Shown here in pieces: positions 16,106-24,415 of a stretch of 64,000 nt of DNA. The DNA is from Acidobacteriota bacterium (GTDB lineage Bacteria > Acidobacteriota > Terriglobia > Bryobacterales > Bryobacteraceae): the NCBI GenBank assembly GCA_029776225.1, contig JAKOTR010000008.1, positions 80,738 through 144,737 on the forward strand, read 5' to 3'. Below the pieces are notes generated by a model, which searched no databases, was not told the DNA's origin, and was given only the letters and a program-made list of their open reading frames with translations. The position numbers and the translations under genes were made by a program. The stretch's first letter is position 1. Every line of letters starts with the position of its first letter.

Positions 16106-17089
16106 TTACCAGCGAACCTGTACCTCATAGTCGCCGGAACCTGGGCCGGGATCGGCAATCTCGAAAACCAGGGTCCAGTTATTTGCCTCCGAAGGATTCT
16201 CGAGGATCCGAACACCGCCCCGCCCGCGCAATTTTGTGAGCGTTACCTCGGCGGCGCCCGTCAAACCGCGCTCGAATTCCGCTCTGGCGCCGGTCACCGA
16301 GCCCGTGGCGGACGCGGCGCGGCCGTGGACCGTGATGCGCGCCGTCCCATCCACCCGTCCGGACCAGTGCAGGCCCGGCCGCACAACGGCCAGCGGCTCC
16401 TGCTTCGGCGCCAGCCAAGCCAGCTTGAATGAGTAGTCGCCGGAGCCGGGTTGTGGATCGCGTATCAGCACCCGCGCCGTGTACTGATTCGACTCGGACG
16501 GCTGTTCGAGCAGGCGCAGGTCTCCGCGCCCGCTTGTTTCCAGCAGCGCGACTGTCACGCGGCGGTCCGGCAGGGGCTTGGTGAAACGCGCGCGGCCTCC
16601 CTGGACCGGCGTGCCCCCGGTAGTCGCCGCCTCGCAGAAGCTGCGCCGGCAGCTCACGATGACCTCGTCCTCCGCGCGCCCGCTCCAGGTCAGCGTTTCG
16701 CGCCGGCGCGCCCTCAGTATGTCAAATTCGTCGGCGAAAGCGTCACCATCCCAGTAGAAAGCCAGCGAATAGGGGGAGCTGCCCGCCTGCCGGTCCTCGA
16801 TGATCACGGCCAGCGAATAGCCGTTGTCCGCGCGCGGCTGGTCGAGGATCCGCACGCTTCCGCGGCCTTCGAGCGCCTCGACCCGCACTTCCTGGCGCCG
16901 CTCCGGCAGCGGCTGGGCAAAGCGGAAAACGGGGCGCCCCACTACGCGGCCTTCGCCGGCGGCGGTCACCTGCTTCTTTTGAATGCGAAGCATGACCACG
17001 CCCTCGACCTCGCCTTTCCAGACAAGCTGCGGCTCGGCGGCAAACGCCGGGGCAATCAGGAGCGCGAGGATAAAAAACGGCATTCTCAC
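16106..17089 (-). CDS. Exported protein with three internal repeats
   Basis: A 327-residue protein with a signal peptide (MRMPFFILALLIAPAFA). The mature part is three copies of a roughly 95-residue module (about 22-118, 131-226, 240-327). Each copy opens with a tryptophan-glycine strand (VWKGEVEG, TWSGRAED, HWSGRVDG), contains a GRG-based strand (GRGSVRIL, GRGDLRLL, GRGGVRIL) followed by a QPR/QPS/NPS turn, and closes with a GS-Y strand (AGSSPYSLAFYW, PGSGDYSFKLAW, PGSGDYEVQVRW). A beta-sandwich or lectin-like fold is likely, but I do not recognise a named family. Its ATG overlaps the stop of the aldo/keto reductase gene (ATGA), so the two are made together. Confidence 0.75.
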   Translation of the reverse strand: MRMPFFILALLIAPAFAAEPQLVWKGEVEGVVMLRIQKKQVTAAGEGRVVGRPVFRFAQPLPERRQEVRVEALEGRGSVRILDQPRADNGYSLAVIIEDRQAGSSPYSLAFYWDGDAFADEFDILRARRRETLTWSGRAEDEVIVSCRRSFCEAATTGGTPVQGGRARFTKPLPDRRVTVALLETSGRGDLRLLEQPSESNQYTARVLIRDPQPGSGDYSFKLAWLAPKQEPLAVVRPGLHWSGRVDGTARITVHGRAASATGSVTGARAEFERGLTGAAEVTLTKLRGRGGVRILENPSEANNWTLVFEIADPGPGSGDYEVQVRW

Positions 17090-18009
17090 GTCACGGGAAA
17101 GAGCGGCTTGATTCCCTTCGCGCTCGCCAGCAGCTCCTCGCGTTCCTGCCCGGTCATCGGCTTGAAGCGCGCGGCGATGTCCATGGCTCTCCTGAGGTTC
17201 GCTTCGTCTCCCGGAGGAATGGCGGCGGTCACATCCTCCGAAAGGGTGAACCTCAGAGCCTTGGCGGCGAGTTCGGCGTTCTCGATGGGCTCATACCAGG
17301 CCTTTGGGTGTCTGCTGCGGTCCGCGCCGGGCGCCCACGACGTGCGGGCGAGCGCTTTCAGCGCCAGCCTGGCCGCACCCTTTTCTTTGGCGCGCGCAAT
17401 CACCCGCGGCCCGAAGTTCGACTGGCTGAAGCACACGAAGTTGATGGGGAAGAGCACGGAATCGAGCTGGAAACGGTCCAGCATGGCGAGGGCGGCCTCT
17501 TCGGAATGCGCGGAGCACCCGAGATAGCGGACCTTGCCCTCGGCGCGGGCTTTCAAGAACGTCTCGGCGGCTCCGCCGGGACCGAAGATCTGCTCCACGT
17601 CCTTCATAGTAGTGACGGCGTGGAACTGGTAAAGGTCGAAATGATCCGTATGCAGCCGCTTGAGCGAACGCTCGAGCTCCGCCCGCGCGCCTTCGGCATC
17701 CCGTTGTTGCGTTTTGCACGCCAGGAAAACCTGCTTGCGGAACGGGCGCAGCGCTTCGCCCAGCTTGATTTCAGCCTCGCCGTCTCCGTACGACGGGGCC
17801 ACGTCGAAGTAGTTCACGCCGCGGTCGAAGGCTTCGGCGACAATGCGGTTGGCGTCCTTCTGGTCCATGCCCATGACGACGACTCCACCGAAGCCGATGA
17901 TGGAAAGTTGAACGCCGTCGCGATAGGGGCGCTTCGGCAGCGGGCCCGCCGCGGCAGCAGCCATCCCCGGCATCACGGCGGCGGCTTTAAGAAAGTCCCT
18001 CCGTTGCAT
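17086..18009 (-). CDS. Tat-exported aldo/keto reductase
   Basis: A 307-residue NAD(P)H-dependent aldo/keto reductase with a twin-arginine leader (MQRRDFLKAAAVMPGMAAAA). The catalytic tetrad is complete: Asp69 and Tyr74 in FDVAPSYGDGEAEIKLGEAL, Lys99 in FLACKTQQ, His130 in LYQFHAV. A longer open frame runs upstream to 18048, but the ATG at 18009 places RRDFLK at the correct distance for Tat export. Periplasmic location is unusual because the cofactor must be bound before export, which Tat allows. It is translationally coupled to the three-repeat protein. Substrate unknown. Confidence 0.88.
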   Translation of the reverse strand: MQRRDFLKAAAVMPGMAAAAAGPLPKRPYRDGVQLSIIGFGGVVVMGMDQKDANRIVAEAFDRGVNYFDVAPSYGDGEAEIKLGEALRPFRKQVFLACKTQQRDAEGARAELERSLKRLHTDHFDLYQFHAVTTMKDVEQIFGPGGAAETFLKARAEGKVRYLGCSAHSEEAALAMLDRFQLDSVLFPINFVCFSQSNFGPRVIARAKEKGAARLALKALARTSWAPGADRSRHPKAWYEPIENAELAAKALRFTLSEDVTAAIPPGDEANLRRAMDIAARFKPMTGQEREELLASAKGIKPLFPVT

Positions 18010-18026
18010 GAGACCAGTGTACAGTT

Positions 18027-18470
18027 TTATTGTTCGACCCGCCGCCACATTGCGCTTTCGTAACCGCGGACCAGATGGTAAATCATCAGGTCGAAGATGC
18101 GGTCGGTGGCGTGCTCCAGTTCCTCCTCGGCATAGATCTCCAGGGTGTCCCCCGTCAACCGCTGATCCTGCACGAACTGGATCATGGTTTCCTTGATGAT
18201 TTGCATCCCGTGGACCGTCTCATGGAGCGGTACGCCCTGCTCGCATCGCAGGCGTCCCAGTTCTTCGTAGGTCTGGGCCAGGTCGCTTTTCTTTGCGGTG
18301 AGCCAGGTTTCCAGGTTTTCGAAAATATTACGCGCGCGTTCGCGGAGGTCCGCCTCAGGCAGCCTGCCGAGTTCCAGCAACCGCGAATCGCGGCGAATGC
18401 GACGGATCACCCGCTCGGTGATTTCATCGCGGTGCGTCGAAACGAGACGTAACAGCTTCGCAGACAGCAC
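18027..18470 (-). CDS. RsbRD N-terminal-like regulatory protein
   Basis: A 147-residue all-helical cytoplasmic protein: RDEITERVIRRIRRDSRL at the start, RARNIFENLETWLTAK in the middle, then GVPLHETVHGMQIIKETMIQ, typical of the sensor domain found at the N-terminus of RsbR/RsbRD stressosome proteins. Here the domain stands alone, with no STAS or kinase domain. It may act as a small sensory or adaptor module. The GTG start at 18470 has GGAGG upstream. It lies 17 bases before the aldo/keto reductase on the same strand. Confidence 0.7.
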   Translation of the reverse strand: MLSAKLLRLVSTHRDEITERVIRRIRRDSRLLELGRLPEADLRERARNIFENLETWLTAKKSDLAQTYEELGRLRCEQGVPLHETVHGMQIIKETMIQFVQDQRLTGDTLEIYAEEELEHATDRIFDLMIYHLVRGYESAMWRRVEQ

Positions 18471-18511
18471 CGGCCGCCTCCGGCTTCTATTCTACGTGCT
18501 AAGGTAGCGGC

Positions 18512-19957
18512 GTGGAACCCGCAAAATTGGAACTCAGCCGCGAGGAGATGCGCGCGTTCGGCTACCTCGTGGTGGATACGCTGGTGGAGTATTTTTCCGG
18601 TTTACGGGCGGAACCCGCGGCCCGGAAGAGCAGCCGGCAGGAACTCGAATCCCTGCTCCGCGAGCCGGTTCCCGAGAAGGGGTCGGACCCGGGCGAGCTG
18701 GTGCGGCGCCTTTCTGAAACCGTGTTTCGCTCGATGATGCATTTAGATCACCCGCGCGATTTCGCGTTCGTCCCCAGCCCGTCCAACTTCGTCAGCGTAA
18801 TGGCGGACGCGCTGGCCAGCGGGTACAACGCGTTCGTCGGCTCGTGGTTCAGCGGTTCGGGCCCGGCGCAGATCGAGCTGGTGACGATCGACTGGCTGCG
18901 GCAGCTCTGCGGGTTGCCGGAAACCGCCGGAGGCCTGTTCGTGAGCGGGGGCTCGATGGCCAACCTGACGGCCCTGGCCGCCGCAAGGCACGCGCGTCTG
19001 AAATTCGACTTTTCGCACGCGGCCGTTTACTGCTCCGACCAGACGCACTCCTCGATCGAGCGCGCGCTGCGCGTTCTGGGTTTCGCTCCGGCTCAGCTCA
19101 GAAAGCTGCCCTCCGACGAAGGGTTCCGCCTGCCGCTGGCCGCGCTCGAGCGCGAGGTGGCCGCCGACCGGGCTCTCGGCCGGCTCCCCTTCTGCGTGAT
19201 CGCCAATGCAGGGACCACAAACACGGCCGCGGTCGATCCGCTCGAGGAACTCGCCCGCTTCTGCGCCCGGGAGAAGCTCTGGCTGCATGTGGACGGCGCT
19301 TACGGCGCCGCCGCGGTGATCTGCGACGAAGGACGCCGGGCGCTGGCGGGGCTGGAGCTGGCGGACTCGGTTTCGCTCGATCCGCACAAGTGGCTGTTCC
19401 AGCCGTTCGAGATCGGCTGCGTGCTGCTGCGCGACGCGAGCCTGCTGAAGAACGCGTTCCGTATTATGCCGGAGTATCTTCGCGACGTTTACCGTTTGCC
19501 GGGGGAAGTCAATTTCTGTGACTACGGCATCCAGCTCACGCGCGGCTTCCGGGCGCTGAAGCTGTGGCTTTCGCTGAAAGTTTTCGGGCTGGGGGCGTTC
19601 CGCGAGGCGGTGGCGCGCGGACTCGAACTGGCGCGAGTAGCCGAGGCGAGGCTGCGCGAAGCCGGCTGCTGGGAGATCGTGACGCCGGCGCAGATGGGCA
19701 TCGTATCGTTCCGCTATTTTGAGCCCGGCCGGAGCGAAGAAGAACTCGACGCCGCAACCGAGCGCGCCGCCGCCGGCATCACCGCCAGCGGCTTCGCGGC
19801 CCTGACCACAACCACGCTCCGCGGCCGCACCACCCTCCGCCTCTGCACCATCAACCCGAGGACGACTGAGGAGGACATCCGTGAAACCGTCGCCCGGCTT
19901 GCCAAGTATGCGCGGGAGGGGGGCGGGGAGCGGACAGGGGACGGGAACCCACGGTAA
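18512..19957 (+). CDS. PLP-dependent group II amino-acid decarboxylase
   Basis: A 481-residue fold-type I PLP enzyme related to aromatic-L-amino-acid, tyrosine and glutamate decarboxylases. The N-terminal arm carries DHPRDFAFVPSPSNFVSVMA. The cofactor site has FVSGGSMANLTALAAARHA, LWLHVDGAYGAAAV (aspartate contacting the pyridine nitrogen) and LDPHKWLFQPFEIGC with the Schiff-base lysine. It removes the alpha-carboxyl group of an amino acid to give an amine; aromatic substrates are most likely from the overall pattern, but this is inference. The GTG start at 18512 follows AAGGTAGCGGC and gives the expected length. It is monocistronic as far as visible, divergent from the RsbRD-N-like gene by 41 bases. 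Confidence 0.88.
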   Translation: MEPAKLELSREEMRAFGYLVVDTLVEYFSGLRAEPAARKSSRQELESLLREPVPEKGSDPGELVRRLSETVFRSMMHLDHPRDFAFVPSPSNFVSVMADALASGYNAFVGSWFSGSGPAQIELVTIDWLRQLCGLPETAGGLFVSGGSMANLTALAAARHARLKFDFSHAAVYCSDQTHSSIERALRVLGFAPAQLRKLPSDEGFRLPLAALEREVAADRALGRLPFCVIANAGTTNTAAVDPLEELARFCAREKLWLHVDGAYGAAAVICDEGRRALAGLELADSVSLDPHKWLFQPFEIGCVLLRDASLLKNAFRIMPEYLRDVYRLPGEVNFCDYGIQLTRGFRALKLWLSLKVFGLGAFREAVARGLELARVAEARLREAGCWEIVTPAQMGIVSFRYFEPGRSEEELDAATERAAAGITASGFAALTTTTLRGRTTLRLCTINPRTTEEDIRETVARLAKYAREGGGERTGDGNPR

Positions 19958-20220
19958 GTCGGCGGCCTCTGTGCGCTTATAAGAGTTCTACCTTCCAGCG
20001 TGCTCTGGCCGCTACGGCCAACTTCTCATTTGCGCGTGATCCAGACCGGAACCAACGGTCACCCGACACCTTGCCAGCCGTCGTCCGATCTGCCTCATGG
20101 GAATGCAGAAGGCGCCAAAATGGACCAGAGTTCAGAGGGTCGTATGAGACAGAGTAGTCAGGGCCGGCTTCTAAGATCAACCAAGGATAAGATCACTGGT
20201 TGATGACTAACAGTGGAGAA

Positions 20221-20466
20221 ATGCCCAGCCCCGAGTTGTCAAGAAGCATCGCGCAACTTCGCGCGATCCTGTGCGAACGCATGGACCTGATTAGGGATCT
20301 GATCGGTGTGCTGATCGCAAACCCCTCTTGCGGCATCGGTGCGACATGAGTCGACGCCTGTTCCTGATAAAGCCGTCCAGGTTCTACCGCTGATGCTGCA
20401 GGCTCTTGGCTCCTCAACTAATACTATTGCGCACCTCTCTGACATGCCAGGGATGCAGACTGGGCG
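20221..20466 (+). pseudogene. Broken unknown gene
   Basis: A 42-codon frame (MPSPELSRSIAQLRAILC onward, ending IANPSCGIGAT) stops at 20349. In a shifted frame overlapping it from 20339 comes KAVQVLPLMLQALGSSTNTI, then AHLSDMPGMQTGRL. The two pieces read like one helical protein interrupted by a frameshift; family not identified with confidence. Confidence 0.3.
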
Positions 20467-20541
20467 ATTGAATGGGCCGAAAGAAGGCCCCCGCCGCGCT
20501 GCTCCTGCCCCAAGCCCCTCACTTGAACCCTTCCGCCCGCA

Positions 20542-20572
20542 GGCAACATCATTTTCATCGGCGACCTGAAGG
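20542..20572 (+). pseudogene. TonB-dependent receptor fragment
   Basis: These 31 bases match 32478-32508, inside the GH106-linked TonB receptor gene, with one mismatch. They read GNIIFIGDLK in frame. Nothing else of the receptor is visible, so this is a junction fragment left by recombination. Confidence 0.55.
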
Positions 20573-20840
20573 TCTCGGCAAGAGACAAGCCAGCCGAACT
20601 GAGCAGGCAGATCGCTTCTTCTCAGTCAACAAGTCCATGATGCGTTTGGATGCGATCGAAGACGCTCTCCTTGGCGTGGCCACCCAGCCAATGTCGATCA
20701 CCCGCTCGAGGCCCGCACGCGGCCGCCTGGTTTCAAGACTCGCCGGATGTCAGCTGCCACTTCACGCCTTGAATTTTTCGGCAGGTGACGCCGCACCATG
20801 GCGGCGAGCGCCACATCGAAGCGAGCCCCCACTAAGTCGC
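20571..20840 (-). pseudogene. Decayed UbiE-like methyltransferase
   Basis: A minus-strand relic of a class I SAM methyltransferase. The frame at 20701-20826 reads RFDVALAAMVRRHLPKNSRR then AADIRRVLKPGGRV, against FDVVLSTLMFHHLPKSSRP and AEVRRVLKPGGRV in the intact gene at 35933-36574. Nucleotide similarity continues, with stops and shifts, to about 20571 (the SSAGL region of the intact protein). The part encoding the SAM-binding N-terminus is missing. It is probably a paralogue or a segmental-duplication remnant. Confidence 0.7.
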
Positions 20841-20949
20841 TACCTTCGGCAAAAGACGCCGCATCTATCTGATTTCCAAGCTCAAACAGTGAAGCGGGTT
20901 GACTTTGCTGAAATGAGTATGGTAAATGCGTCGACAGAGGGTTTCGCTT

Positions 20950-23900
20950 ATGAGAAGTCATCATCGACGTATAAGCCGTATAGTCACGTTTGCATCGCTT
21001 CTAGTATTTGCAACAGCGAGTTTCGCTCAACAGATCACGGGCCGGTTGGTTGGCACCGTGCTCGATGCCTCGGACGCCGGTATTCCGGGCGCCCAGGTGA
21101 CCGCTACGAATCAAAACACCGGCATCAGCACAGTTACAACTACGGACGCTGCCGGCAACTACAGTTTCCCAACCCTTCCCGCCGGAACCTACACCATCCG
21201 TGCCGAGGCGGCCGGCTTCCGCGCCGCTGTCGCCCCTGACACGCAGATCAACGTCGGCCAGACTCGCCGCGTTGACATGAAGCTTGAGGTCGGCTCGCTC
21301 GCCGAAACGGTCGAGGTTCAGGCGGTCGCGCCGCTCGTACAAAGCACCACCTCCGAAATTGCTCAGAACATTGCGACGCAGCAGATACAAACGCTGCCTC
21401 TGAATGGCCGCATCTTCTCCCAGGTCGTTAACCTGGTGCCCGGAGCAGTTCCTGCCGGCCACGGCGACGCCCCCGAATCGGCTTCCGGCGCGGGCGCTCG
21501 CACGAGCATTATGTCCAGCGTGAATGGCGTTAACTTCTCCGGAACCAGCTATACTCTTGATGGCGTGGCGAATGCCGAACCCCTGAACGCGTTCATCAAT
21601 ATCGCCCCTCCGATCGAAGCCATCGAGGAAGTCCACATTCAAACCTCCAACCCGAGCGCCGAATTCGGCACTTTTGGCGGCGCTGTCGTGAACGTCACGC
21701 TGCGCTCCGGCACAAACGATTTTCACGGCTCCCTTTTCGAGTACCTCCGCAATGACGCTTTGAATGCACGCAGTTTCTTTGCGAGTTCGAAGGCCCCGTG
21801 GAAGACCAACCAGTTCGGCGGCACACTGGGCGGTCCCATTCTGAAGAACAAGGCATTCTTCTTCGGCGATTATCAGGGCCTGCGGCTGCGCCAGGGCAAT
21901 TCCTACTTGATCAACGTCCCGACAGCCGCCATGCGGCAAGGCATTCTGCTGCCGGAAGAGAGTTTCGCGACCATCTATGACCCGCTCTCCGCTTCGGAAT
22001 CCGCAAACGTTCAGCCTTTCCCGAACAACCGCATCCCACGCGAGCGGTGGGACAGGGTGACCTCACAGGTGTTGGACTTGTGGCCTCAGCCAAACCGCGA
22101 GCCGTCGCGCCCCGGACCGTTCCAGAACTACTTTGAGAACGTGAGCAACAAGCAGACAGTCGACGCGTTTGACATCAAGGTCGACTATCAGTTTGAGCGC
22201 TGGGGCCGGCTGTTCGTGCGCGAATCTTACGCCGCTCGCGATCTCGATGTCACGCCGCCGGCGAACCAGTTCATGAACGCGGATCCCGACTCAACCTCCC
22301 GCAACCACAATGCGGTGATCGGGTACACGCTGCCGATCTCGCCCGTCACTCTGAATGATCTCCGGATCGGCTTCAACCGTTTCGACACCTTCCACTTCGG
22401 GCAGGACTACGGCATCAACAAGAACAACGAGCTCGGTATCAAGAACGGCAACCTTGCCGCCTTCCCCGAATCGCAAGGAATCGCCAACTTCGGCGTTAGT
22501 CCTTTGTACAGCCTCGGCGCACCCGGCTGGACGAATGGCCAGCGCCTGGCTAACACCTACGAGATCACAGACAGCATAGCCTTGATTCGCGGCTCGCACA
22601 GTTTCAAGCTGGGCGCCGACATCCGGAGAATCGAGGCGACACTGACCAACCCGCAGGATACCGCACGCGGGTATTTCGGCTTCGGCCGCGATATGACCAG
22701 CCAAGACGGTGTGGATGGCGCCGAATTCGCCAGTTTCCTGCTTGGCTATCCCAGCACCATCATTCGCAGTCTGGTTAACACACGGCCGTCCGTGCGCACC
22801 ACGCAGGGTGGTGTGTATTTCCAGGACGATTACCGCGTAACTCGCAACTTGACGCTGAATATGGGGATCCGCTGGGATATCTTCACCACTCCGGTCGAAA
22901 AGCATAACCGGCAGGTAAACTACAACCCGGTTACGGGCAAATACAATGCGGCATCGGACAACAACCGCGGTCCCAACGTCGACACATACTATGGTAACTT
23001 CGCTCCGCGCTTCGGGTTCGCGTATTCACCCGACAGCGGGCGTACCGCGATTCGCGGCGCTGTCGGCTACAGCTACTTCAGTTACAACTACGGGGCGACC
23101 GGCGGCACCCTGGAGCGCAATTACCCGCTGTTTCAAACGTTCCAGGTCACGCCGCCAGTTTCCTACCGCCCCTTTTCAAAGGTGGATGTCGACGGGCTTC
23201 CGAATTTCGTGCCCGCTGCGCTGGCGCCGGAAATCGATCCTCCAGCCGGTATCCAGCCCTACTACATCCCCAAGAACTTCCGCCCCGCCAACATCCTCAT
23301 GTACAACTTCGGCGTACAACGCCAACTCACGCTGGACGATTCCATAGAAGCTGCGTACGTGGGGACGAAGGGCTCACACTTGTTCCGCAACCGCAACATC
23401 AATACGCCGTTGTCGCCTGGGCCGGGAGCTGTTGACCCGCGGCGTCCGTACTATTCTGTATCGCCGCAGGTTCAGAGCATCATCGAGCGGGGTTCCAACG
23501 GCGACTCCAGATATCACTCGTTCCAATTGAAGTACAACCGCCGGTTTGCACGTGGGTTCCAGGCACTCTTTTCCTACACGCTCGCCAAGGCCGAGGACAA
23601 CACCTCAGTCTTTTGGGTGTGGGATGACAAGCTGAACTGGGCCCCCATGAGCATTGATTTCCGGCATCTCGCCTCGATCAGCTGGATTTACGAGCTGCCG
23701 TTTGGCCGTGGCCGGGCCTTCCTGAGCGATGCCTCTCGCGCCCTCGATTTGCTCATCGGCGGCTGGAACCTCAACGGCATCACGACGCTGCGCACCGGCG
23801 CGCCGCTCTCCGTGTCTGTGGCGAATAACCTTCTGAACACCGGCACCGGAAACCGCGCCGTGAAGACCTGCAAGGAAGTGGGCTATCCCAAGAAGGTCGA

Positions 23901-24195
23901 GCAGTGGTTCGACACGAGCTGCTTCAAAGACCCAGAAGAACCTTACACCTTCGGGGACGCGAAACAGGGCGCGGTCCGGGGTCCCGGCCTCGTCAATTTC
24001 GACCTGTCCCTGGCGAAGGACTTCCAATTCGCCGAACGGCACCGGGTCGAGTTCCGTGGCGAGTTTTTCAACGCCTTCAACAACCCGCATTTCAGCAACC
24101 CGAACACCAGCAGGTCTTCGGGCAACTTTGGCCGCATCACGAGCACCACTCTCACACCTCGTGAGATTCAGCTCAGCCTGCGGTACCGTTTCTAG
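20950..24195 (+). CDS. Oar-like TonB-dependent receptor with carboxypeptidase-regulatory domain
   Basis: A 1081-residue outer-membrane receptor. After a signal peptide (ISRIVTFASLLVFATASFAQ) comes a CarboxypepD_reg-like domain (GRLVGTVLDASDAGIPGAQV to GFRAAVAPDTQINV, about 30-110). Then follow a plug domain (IQTLPLNGRIFSQVVNLVPG; YTLDGVANAEPLN) and a long barrel (HAVIGYTLPISP-type strands, VYFQDDYRVTRNLTLNMGIR) ending TPREIQLSLRYRF with the terminal aromatic residue. The ATG at 20950 has GAGGG upstream and is preferred over one at 20926. No enzyme gene is adjacent, so the ligand is unknown. This family is greatly expanded in Acidobacteriota and is presumed to import or sense oligosaccharides or other large ligands. 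Confidence 0.9.
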   Translation: MRSHHRRISRIVTFASLLVFATASFAQQITGRLVGTVLDASDAGIPGAQVTATNQNTGISTVTTTDAAGNYSFPTLPAGTYTIRAEAAGFRAAVAPDTQINVGQTRRVDMKLEVGSLAETVEVQAVAPLVQSTTSEIAQNIATQQIQTLPLNGRIFSQVVNLVPGAVPAGHGDAPESASGAGARTSIMSSVNGVNFSGTSYTLDGVANAEPLNAFINIAPPIEAIEEVHIQTSNPSAEFGTFGGAVVNVTLRSGTNDFHGSLFEYLRNDALNARSFFASSKAPWKTNQFGGTLGGPILKNKAFFFGDYQGLRLRQGNSYLINVPTAAMRQGILLPEESFATIYDPLSASESANVQPFPNNRIPRERWDRVTSQVLDLWPQPNREPSRPGPFQNYFENVSNKQTVDAFDIKVDYQFERWGRLFVRESYAARDLDVTPPANQFMNADPDSTSRNHNAVIGYTLPISPVTLNDLRIGFNRFDTFHFGQDYGINKNNELGIKNGNLAAFPESQGIANFGVSPLYSLGAPGWTNGQRLANTYEITDSIALIRGSHSFKLGADIRRIEATLTNPQDTARGYFGFGRDMTSQDGVDGAEFASFLLGYPSTIIRSLVNTRPSVRTTQGGVYFQDDYRVTRNLTLNMGIRWDIFTTPVEKHNRQVNYNPVTGKYNAASDNNRGPNVDTYYGNFAPRFGFAYSPDSGRTAIRGAVGYSYFSYNYGATGGTLERNYPLFQTFQVTPPVSYRPFSKVDVDGLPNFVPAALAPEIDPPAGIQPYYIPKNFRPANILMYNFGVQRQLTLDDSIEAAYVGTKGSHLFRNRNINTPLSPGPGAVDPRRPYYSVSPQVQSIIERGSNGDSRYHSFQLKYNRRFARGFQALFSYTLAKAEDNTSVFWVWDDKLNWAPMSIDFRHLASISWIYELPFGRGRAFLSDASRALDLLIGGWNLNGITTLRTGAPLSVSVANNLLNTGTGNRAVKTCKEVGYPKKVEQWFDTSCFKDPEEPYTFGDAKQGAVRGPGLVNFDLSLAKDFQFAERHRVEFRGEFFNAFNNPHFSNPNTSRSSGNFGRITSTTLTPREIQLSLRYRF

Positions 24196-24208
24196 CTTCA
24201 AGATGGCG

Positions 24209-24233
24209 GCGCTCCCGGTCTCCCCGGGAGCGC
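24209..24233 (+). terminator. Hairpin after the TonB receptor gene
   Basis: GCGCTCCCGG and CCGGGAGCGC form a perfect 10-bp stem with a 5-base loop, 13 bases after the stop. There is no long T-run downstream, so termination may be partial. Confidence 0.5.
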
Positions 24234-24265
24234 TGCTCTCCGCACCGCGTTCGCTGGGAACCCTG

Positions 24266-24331
24266 TCACTCGCTCCCGGACATCGTCAGCCTCCAGTCCA
24301 GCTCGTTGAGGAAATGATTGTCTCGCCGCAG
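24266..24331 (-). pseudogene. 3' fragment of an era gene
   Basis: The minus strand reads RRDNHFLNELDWRLTMSGSE and stop, nearly identical to the C-terminus of Era encoded at 38327-39244 (RQDKQFLNELDWRLTMAGSE). Similarity ends just upstream in a region with indels. It is a duplicated tail and cannot encode a GTPase. Confidence 0.75.
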
Positions 24332-24415
24332 TGGTGCCCCTTCCGCATCGGTGCAATTCTCTTCAGCCACCCGAAGCTCTCTTCAGTCCGCTCCCTGGTT
24401 CCCTGACCACGCCCC

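Larger units (their letters stand above)
19958..20949. other. Gene-poor relic region
   Basis: About 1 kb with no intact gene and visibly lower GC than the flanks. It contains a broken plus-strand frame (20221-20466), a TonB-receptor fragment (20542-20572) and a decayed methyltransferase (20571-20840). A minus-strand frame near 20150 reads ILEAGPDYS, which recalls the FAD-site LLEAGPD of GMC oxidoreductases but is too short to call. Confidence 0.6.

Noticed and set aside
20150..20180. ILEAGPDYS in a minus-strand frame, like the FAD motif of GMC oxidoreductases
   Set aside because: Only nine residues match and the rest of the frame shows no family features.
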